Origin: Balanoglossus misakiensis
Lineage: Eukaryota > Hemichordata
Assembly (NCBI GenBank): GCA_040954595.2
Contig: CM082583.2
Coordinates: 1,054,001 to 1,118,000, forward strand
Length of the DNA stretch: 64,000 nucleotides
Direction of reading: 5' to 3'
The translations under genes were made by a program, and so were the position numbers. The notes below the pieces were generated by a model. It had not been told where the DNA came from. It worked only from the letters and a program-made list of their open reading frames with translations, and searched no databases. Each line of letters begins with the position of its first letter. Within the stretch, counting starts at the first letter, position 1. Positions 55,427 through 64,000 of the stretch are shown in pieces.

Positions 55427-55439
55427 TTACGCCAGTCTG
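55427..55439. repeat. Target-site duplication, right copy
   Basis: TTACGCCAGTCTG, identical to 50386-50398, and continuous with the satellite sequence TGTCATATAGAGCC that follows it in intact monomers. Confidence 0.95.
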
Positions 55440-58400
55440 TGTCATATAGAGCCGGTGCACCAGCCGAGTCACACCGTAGGAAATCTGACTTGATCAACGT
55501 GGTCAATGTACGCCTGTTTCTGCTCTAGAATGCCGGGGCTTCAGCTGAGCCAGGCCGTAGTAAACCCGACGTGATTACCGTTGTTAACTTACGCCAGTCT
55601 GTGTCCTATATATAGTGCCGGGGCATGAGCCGTGCCAGGCCGAAGGAAATGTGAGTAGATCAACGTGGTCTCTGTACGCGTGTTTCTGCTCTAGAGTGCC
55701 AGGGCTTTAGCCAAGCCATGCCGTAGGAAATCTGACTTGATCAACGTTGCTAACGAACGCTAGTGTCTGTCATAGTGTGCCGGGGTTTTAGTCGAGCCAA
55801 GCCGTAGGAGATCAGACTTGATCAACGTGGTCTCTGTACGCGTGTTTCTGCTCTAGAGTGCCGGGGCTTTATCCAAGCCATGCCGTAGAAAATCTGACTT
55901 GATCACCGTTGCTAACGTACGCTAGTGTCTGTCATATTGTGACGGAGATTTAGCCGAGCCAGGCCGTAGAAAAATCGACTTGTTCAACGTTACCAGTGTG
56001 CAACTGTTTCTGCTCTAGAGTGTCAGGGTTTTAGCCGACTTATGCTGTAGGAAATCTGAGTTGATGCACGGGAATTCAATGTTAGAAAACCCGTGAGGAA
56101 AGTATCTCTACCTGTTTGAAACTAAGAAAAGAATTTATTCTTATTTATTTTGTAAAAAAGACAATTTTTCGAAAAAAAGTCGATAATGGTAATTTTGTCT
56201 TGGGTGATTCAAATTATACCGCCTTTTCTGGAATTTGCAGCACTTTTTACAAGAGAACGACACTTCATGCTCCATAATATTTCCGAAAATGAAGAAAAGA
56301 GTTAATTTTTTATGATTTTTTAAAAATTTACCATTTTTGTCAAAATATGGCCAAAATGGCTATTTTTCTTGAATTCCGTCAATATCTCTGCATTTTTGGA
56401 GTGGTCGAGAGTTTTAACATACAATCAACATGTCATATATGATCAGGGCACCAAATTCGAAGAACAAAGGTTTTTTTATTTTTTTTTCTAAAAATGACAT
56501 TTTCAAGGAAAATTTGCTAAAACGCAATTTTGTCTGCAGTGAGAAAAAATTGGCCGTTTTTTGTGTGGAATTTGTATCGATATATATATACGAAGAGCAT
56601 TCTATACTCCATCAGATTTCCGAAAATGTAGAAAACAGGTATTTTTTTTAATTTTCAAAAATTTACCATTTTGACCAAATTGTGGCTAAAATTGTTATTT
56701 TCGTGTTGAATGCCGCCAGTGTCACTGCTTTTTAAAGTCATAAAAACTTTTAACATACAAGCAATTGTTTATATATGATCAGGTCAACGAATTAAAAAAA
56801 TAAAGAATGTTTTCCCTAAAAATGACCTTTTTGGTGCAAAAACGAATAAAACGCAATTTTGTATTAAATCAGCTCATTCAGAGTGCATTTTTTATAATCA
56901 GCACCATTGTTACATATAATGGAAATTTCATACATCATCAGATATCCAAATATGAAAAAATGAATTAGATATATTTAAGATGATTGTCCAAAATTAGCTG
57001 ATATCTGATAAATGTAGTATTGAACCGTTCTGTTTCCCCCCCCCTACATTACATGCGGTACGCCGATGTCAGCTTACCCGGCAGTACTGCAGGCCGTGCC
57101 CCCAACTAACGTCGGTGTTTGAAACGCCCTGGTTAAATTCGAGCTTTCTCTATAAATTGACAGGCAATAATGCAGTCCTACCCGAACAAATGTCGAGTGT
57201 TGACCCGCTGTGAGTTTCCCTCTTCGGTTTGCCCGACTTAGCCAACGTCTTTGTACTAGAGTGTCGGGTCTTTTGCAGAGCCAGGCCGAAGGAAATCCGA
57301 CTTGATCACCGTTGCTAACGAACGCTAGTGTCTGTCATGGTGTGCCGGGGTTTTAGTTGAGCCAGGCCGTAGGAGATCTGACTTGATCATCGTGGTCAAT
57401 GTACGCGTGTTTCCGCTCTAAAGTGCCGGTGCTTCAGCTAAACCAGGCCGTAGGAAATCCGACGTAATCACCGTTGATAACTTACGCCAGTCTGTGTCAT
57501 ATAGAGCCGGTGCACCAGCCGAGTCACGCCGTAGGAAATCTGACTTGATCAACGTGGTCAATGTACGCCTGTTTCTGCTCTAGAGTGCCGGGGCATCAGC
57601 CGTGCCAGGCCGAAGGAAATGTGAGTAGATCAACGTGGTCTCTGTACGCGTGTTTCTGCTCTTGAGTGCCACGGCTTTAGCCAAGCTATGCCGTAGAAAA
57701 TCTGACTTGATCACCGTTGCTAACGTACGCTAGTGTCTGTCATATTGTGACGGAGATTTAGCCGAGCCAGGCCGTAGAAAAATCGACTTGTTCAACGTTA
57801 CCAGTGTGCAACTGTTTCTGCTCTAGAGTGTCAGGGTTTTAGCCGACTTATGCTGTAGGAAATCTGAGTTGATGAACGGGAATTCAATGTTAGAAAACCC
57901 GTGTGGAAAGTATCTCTATCCGTTTGAAACTAAGAAAAGAATTTATTCTTATTTATTTTGTAAAAAAGACAATTTTTCGAAAAAAGTCGAAAATGGTAAT
58001 TTTGTCTTGGGTGATTCAAATTATACCGCCTTTTCTGGAATTTGCAGCACTTTTTGCAAGAGAACGACACTTCATGCTCCATAATATTTCGGAAAATGAA
58101 GAAAAGAGTTATGTTTTTATGATTTTTTAAAAATTTACCATTTTTGTCAAAATATGGCCAAAATGGCTATTTTTTCTTGAATTCCGTCAATATCTCTGCA
58201 TTTTTGGAGTGGTCGAAAGTTTTAACATACAATCAACATGTCATATATGATCAGGGCACCAAATTCGAAGGACAAAGGTGTTTTTATTTTTTTTTCTAAA
58301 AATGACATTTTCAAGGAAAATTTGGTAAAACGCAATTTTGTCTGCAGTGAGCCAAATTAGACGGTCTTTTGTGGAATTTGTATCGATATATACATACGAA

Positions 58401-61400
58401 GAGCATTCTATACTCCATCAGATTTCCGAAAATGTAGAAAACAGGTATTTTTTGTAATTTTCAAAAATTTACCATTTTGACCAAATTGTGGCTAAAATTG
58501 TTATTTTCGTGTTGAATGCCGCCAGTGTCACTGCTTTTAAAAGTCATAAAACTTTTAACATACAAGCAATTGTTTATATATGACCAGGTCACCGAATTAA
58601 TAAAATAAAGAATGTTTTGCCTAAAAATGACCTTTTTGGTGCAAAAACGAATAAAACGCAATTTTGTATTAAATCAGCTCATTCAGAGTGCATTTTTTAT
58701 AATCAGCACAATGTTTACATATAATGGAAATTTCATACATCATCAGATATCCAAATATGAAAAAATGATTTAGATTTTAGATGATTGTCCAAAATTAGCT
58801 GATATCTAACAAATGTAGTATTGAACCGTTCTGTTCCCCCCCCCCCCTTACATTATATGCGGTACGCCGATGTCAGCTTACCCGGCAGTACTGTAGGCCG
58901 TGCCCCCAACAAACGTCGGTGTTTGAAACGCCCTGGTTAAATTCGGGCTCTCTCTTTAAATTGACAGGCAATAATGCAGTCCTACCGGAACAAATGTCGA
59001 GTGTTGACCCGCTGTGACTTTCCCTGTTCGGTTTGCCCGACTTAGCCAACGTCTTTGTACTAGAGTGTCGGGTCTTTTGCAGAGCCAGGCCGAAGGAAAT
59101 CCGACTTGATCACCGTTGCTAACGAACGCTAGTGTCTGTCATGGTGTGCCGGGGTTTTAGTCGAGCCAGGCCGTAGGAGATCTGACTTGATCATCGTGGT
59201 CAATGTACGCGTGTTTCCGCTCTAAAGTGCCGGGGCTTCAGCTAAACCAGGCCGTAGGAAATCCGACGTAATCACCGTTGATAACTTACGCCTGTCTGTG
59301 TCATATAGAGCCGGTGCACCAGCCGAGTCACGCCGTAGGAAATCTGACTTGATCAACGTGGTCAATGTACGCCTGTTTCTGCTCTAGAGTGCCGGGGCTT
59401 CAGCTGAGCCAGGCCGTAGGAAACCCGACGTGATTACCGTTGTTAACTTACGCCAGTCTGTGTCCTATATATAGTGCCGGGGCATCAGCCGTGCCAGGCC
59501 GAAGGAAATGTGAGTAGATCAACGTGGTCTCTGTACGCGTGTTTCTGCTCTAGAGTGCCAGGGCTTTAGCCAAGCCATGCCGTAGGAAATCTGACTTGAT
59601 CAACGTTGCTAACGAACGCTAGTGTCTGTCATAGTGTGCCGGGGTTTTAGTCGAGCCAAGCCGTAGGAGATCAGACTTGATCAACGTGGTCTCTGTACGC
59701 GTGTTTCTGCTCTAGAGTGCCGGGGCTTTATCCAAGCCATGCCGTAGAAAATCTGACTTGATCACCGTTGCTAACGTACGCTAGTGTCTGTCATATTGTG
59801 ACGGAGATTTAGCCGAGCCAGGCCGTAGAAAAATCGACTTGTTCAACGTTACCAGTGAGCAACTGTTTCTGCTCTAGAGTGTCAGGGTTTTAGCCGACTT
59901 ATGCTGTAGGAAATCTGAGTTGATGAACGCGAATTCAATGTTAGAAAACCCGTGTGGAAAGTATCTCTACCCGTTTGAAACTAAGAAAAGAATTTATTCT
60001 TATTTATTTTGTAAAAAAGACAATTTTTCGAAAAAAAGTCGAAAAATTGCAATTTTGTCTTGGGTGATTCAAATTATACCGCCTTTTCTGGAATTTGCAG
60101 CACTTTTTACAAGAGAACGACACTTCATGCTCCATAATATTTCCGAAAATGAAGAAAAGAGTTAATTTTTTATGATTTTTTAAAAATTTACCATTTTTGT
60201 CAAAATATGGCCAAAATGGCTATTTTTTCTTGAATTCCGTCAATATATCTGCATTTTTGGAGTGGTCGAAAGTTTTAACATACAATCAACATGTCATATA
60301 TGATCAGGGCACCAAATTCGAAGAACAAAGGTTTTTTTTATTTTTTTTTCTTCTAAAAATGACATTTTCAAGGAAAATTTGGTAAAACGCAATTTTGTCT
60401 GCAGTGAGCCAAATTAGACGGTCTTTTGTGGAATTTGTATCGATATATACATACGAAGAGCAATCTATACTCCATCAGATTTCCGAAAATGTAGAAAACA
60501 GGTATTTTTTGTAATTTTCAAAAATTTACCGTTTTGACCAAATTGTGGCTAAAATTGTTATTTTCGTGTTGAATGCCGCCAGTGTCACTGCTTTTAAAAG
60601 TCATAAAACTTTTAACATACAAGCAATTGTTTATATATGATCAGGTCACCGAATTAATAAAATAAAGAATGTTTTGCCTAAAAATGACCTTTTTGGTGCA
60701 AAAACGAATAAAACGCAATTTTGTATTAAATCAGCTCACTCAGAGTGCATTTTTTATAATCAGCACAATGTTTACATATAATGGAAATTTCATACATCAT
60801 CAGATATCCAAATATGAAAAAATGATTTAGATTTTAGATGATTGTCCAAAATTAGCTGATATCTAACAAATGTAGTATTGAACCGTTCTGTTCCCCCCCC
60901 CCCCCCCTTACATTATATGCGGTACGCCGATGTCAGCTTACCCGGCAGTACTGTAGGCCGTGCCCCCAACAAACGTCGGTGTTTGAAACGCCCTGGTTAA
61001 ATTCGGGCTCTCTCTTTAAATTGACAGGCAATAATGCAGTCCTACCGGAACAAATGTCGAGTGTTGAACCGCTGCGACTTTCCCTGTTCGGTTTGCCCGA
61101 CTTAGTCAACGTCTTTGTACTAGAGTGTCGGGTCTTTTGCAGAACCAGGCCGAAGGAAATCCGACTTGATCACCGTTGCTAACGAACGCTAGTGTCTGTC
61201 ATGGTGTGCCGGGGTTTTAGTCGAGCCAGGCCGTAGGAGATCTGACTTGATCATCGTGGTCAATGTACGCGTGTTTCCGCTCTAAAGTGCCGGGGCTTCA
61301 GCTAAACCAGGCCGTAGGAAATCCGACGTAATCACCGTTGATAACTTACGCCAGTCTGTGTCATATAGAGCCGGTGCACCAGCCGAGTCACGCCGTAGGA

Positions 61401-64000
61401 AATCTGACTTGATCAACGTGGTCAATGTACGCCTGTTTCTGCTCTAGAGTGCCGGGGCTTCAGCTGAGCCAGGCCGTAGGAAACCCGACGTGATTACCGT
61501 TGTTAACTTACGCCAGTCTGTGTCCTATATATAGTGCCGGGGCATCAGCCGTGCCAGGCCGAAGGAAATGTGAGTAGATCAACGTGGTCTCTGTACGCGT
61601 GTTTCTGCTCTAGAGTGCCAGGGCTTTAGCCAAGCCATGCCGTAGGAAATCTGACTTGATCAACGTTGCTAACGAACGCTAGTGTCTGTCTTAGTGTGCC
61701 GGGGTTTTAGTCGAGCCAAGCCGTAGGAGATCAGACTTGATCAACGTGGTCTCTGTACGCGTGTTTCTGCTCTAGAGTGCCGGGGCTTTATCCAAGCCAT
61801 GCCGTAGAAAATCTGACTTGATCACCGTTGCTAACGTACGCTAGTGTCTGTCATATTGTGACGGAGATTTAGCCGAGCCAGGCCGTAGAAAAATCGACTT
61901 GTTCAACGTTACCAGTGTGCAACTGTTTCTGCTCTAGAGTGTCAGGGTTTTAGCCGACTTATGCTGTAGGAAATCTGAGTTGATGAACGGGAATTCAATG
62001 TTAGAAAACCCGTGTGGAAAGTATCTCTACCCGTTTGAAACTAAGAAAAGAATTTATTCTTATTTATTTTGTAAAAAAGACAATTTTTCGAAAAAAAGTT
62101 GAAAATGGTAATTTTGTCTTGGGTGATTCAAATTATACCGCCTTTTCTGGAATTTGCAGCACTTTTTGCAAGAGAACGACACTTCATGCTCCATAATATT
62201 TCCGAAAATGAAGAAAAGAGTTAATTTTTTATGATTTTTTAAAAATTTACCATTTTTGTCAAAATATGGCCAAAATGGCTATTTTTTCTTGAATTCCGTC
62301 AATATATCTGCATTTTTGGAGTGGTCGAAAGTTTTAACATACAATCAACATGTCATATATGATCAGGGCACCAAATTCGAAGAACAAAGGTTTTTTTATT
62401 TTTTTTTCTTCTAAAAATGACATTTTCAAGGAAAATTTGGTAAAACGCAATTTTGTCTGCAGTGAGCCAAATTAGACGGTCTTTTGTGGAATTTGTATCG
62501 ATATATACATACGAAGAGCATTCTATACTCCATCAGATTTCCGAAAATGTAGAAAACAGGTATTTTTTTGTAATTTTCAAAAATTTTCCATTTTGACCAA
62601 ATTGTGGCTAAAATTTTTATTTTCGTGTTGAATGCCGCCAGTGTCACTGCTTTTAAAAGTCATAAAAACTTTTAACATACAAGCAATTCTTTATATATGA
62701 TCAGGTCACCGAATTAAAAAAATAAAGAATGTTTTGCCTAAAAATGACCTTTTAGGTGCAAAAACGAATAAAACGTAATTTTGTATTAAATCAGCTCATT
62801 CAGAGTGCATTTTTTATAATCAGCACCATTTTTACATATAATTGAAATTTCATACATCATTAGATATCCAAATATGAAAAAATGATTTAGATTTTAGATG
62901 ATTGTCCAAAATTAGCTGATATCTAATAAATGTAGTATTGAACCGTTCTGTTTGCCCCCCCCCCTTACGTTATATGCGGTACGCCGATGTCAGCTTACCC
63001 GGCAGTACTGCAGGCCGTGCCCCCAACTAACGTCGGTGTTTGGAACGCCCTGGCTAAATTCGGGCTTTCTCTATAAATTGACAGGCAATAATGCAGTCCT
63101 ACCCGAACAAATGTCGAGTGTTGACCCGCTGTGACTTACCATCTTCGGTTTGCCCGACTTAGCCAACGTCTTTGTACTAGAGTGTCAGGTCTTTTGCAGA
63201 GCCAGGCCGAAGGAAATCCGACTTGATCACCGTTGCTAACGAACGCTAGTGTCTGTCATGGTGTGCCGGGGTTTTAGTCGAGCCAGGCCGTAGGAGATCT
63301 GACTTGATCATCGTGGTCAATGTACGCGTGTTTCCGCTCTAAAGTGCCGGGGCTTCAGCGAAACCAGACCGTAGGAAATCCGACGTAATCACCGTTGATA
63401 ACTTACGCCAGTCTGTGTCATATAGAGCCGGTGCACAAGCCGAGTCACGCCGTAGGAAATCTGACTTGATCAACGTGGTCAATGTACGCCTGTTTCTGCT
63501 CTAGAGTGCCGGGGCTTCAGCTGAGCCAGGCCGTAGGAAACCCGACGTGATTACCGTTGTTAACTTACGCCAGTCTGTGTCCTATATATAGTGCCGGGGC
63601 ATCAGCCGTGCCAGGCCGAAGGAAATGTGAGTAGATCAACGTGGTCTCTGTACGCGTGTTTCTGCTCTAGAGTGCCAGGGCTTTAGCCAAGCCATGCCGT
63701 AGGAAATCTGACTTGATCAACGATGCTAACGAACGCTAGTGTCTGTCATAGTGTGCCGGGGTTTTAGTCGAGCCAAGCCGTAGGAGATCAGACTTGATCA
63801 ACGTGGTCTCTGTACGCGTGTTTCTGCTCTAGAGTGCCGGGGCTTTATCCAAGCCATGCCGTAGAAAATCTGACTTGATCACCGTTGCTAACGTACGCTA
63901 GTGTCTGTCATATTGTGACGGAGATTTAGCCGAGCCAGGCCATAGAAAAATCGACTTGTTCAACGTTACCAGTGTGCAACTGTTTCTGCTCTAGAGAGTC
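55427..64000. repeat. 2.05-kb satellite array, right part
   Basis: The AGAAAACCCGTG landmark recurs at 56084, 57892, 59943 and 62003. Spacings are 1808, 2051 and 2060 bp. The short one reflects loss of about 245 bp (three sub-repeats) from its GC-rich half near 57590. The array runs off the right edge. No non-satellite gene is visible. Confidence 0.95.

Overview
The window is animal nuclear DNA. Genes are broken by GT-AG introns, retroelements carry poly(A) or microsatellite tails, and Penelope-like, APE/RT non-LTR and cut-and-paste transposase genes sit among long satellite arrays. No ribosome-binding sites or operons are seen. The mixture resembles repeat-rich marine invertebrates, but the species cannot be fixed from the sequence alone. 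Exon models below were built by hand from splice sites, reading phase and family motifs.

Layout. (1) 1-2526 and 16668-18769: two arrays of the same 274/452-bp satellite, in the same orientation. (2) Between them, a ~14-kb block of genes of mobile-element character: an HNH (His-Me finger) nuclease whose coding sequence is itself a large palindrome (4160-4521, -); a four-exon SET-domain methyltransferase (5426-6751, -); an apparently intact seven-exon fusion of a Mutator-like DDE transposase and a DEDDh exonuclease (8356-12759, -); and a second transposase-like protein whose two halves lie head-to-head on opposite strands (13235-14320 -, 14412-15368 +), with a 902-bp tandem duplication of its tail. 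(3) 18780-22240: two Penelope-like elements in inverted arrangement, each ending in a recognisable hammerhead ribozyme. (4) 22279-30119: a 0.3-kb foldback element, then a seven-exon integrase-type (rve-like) gene on +, one intron of which holds a ~4.5-kb non-LTR retrotransposon on -. (5) 30387-36002: a nine-exon minus-strand gene of unknown function. (6) 37821-39073: a broken BTB-BACK-PHR gene. (7) 39279-41340: a tandem duplication; 41371-41750: a 78-bp minisatellite. (8) 41953-64000: a satellite with a ~2.05-kb monomer, interrupted at 50399-55426 by a nearly intact L1/Tx1-type retrotransposon with a 13-bp target-site duplication.

How the parts relate. Region 2 is the most unusual. Two different transposase types, two nuclease activities and a histone-methyltransferase-like protein are packed together and bounded by direct arrays of one satellite. 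This could be a large cargo-carrying transposon, or a nest of insertions; the sequence alone does not decide. The rest is mainly retroelement and satellite turnover around one probably expressed unknown gene (region 5) and one integrase-derived gene (region 4).
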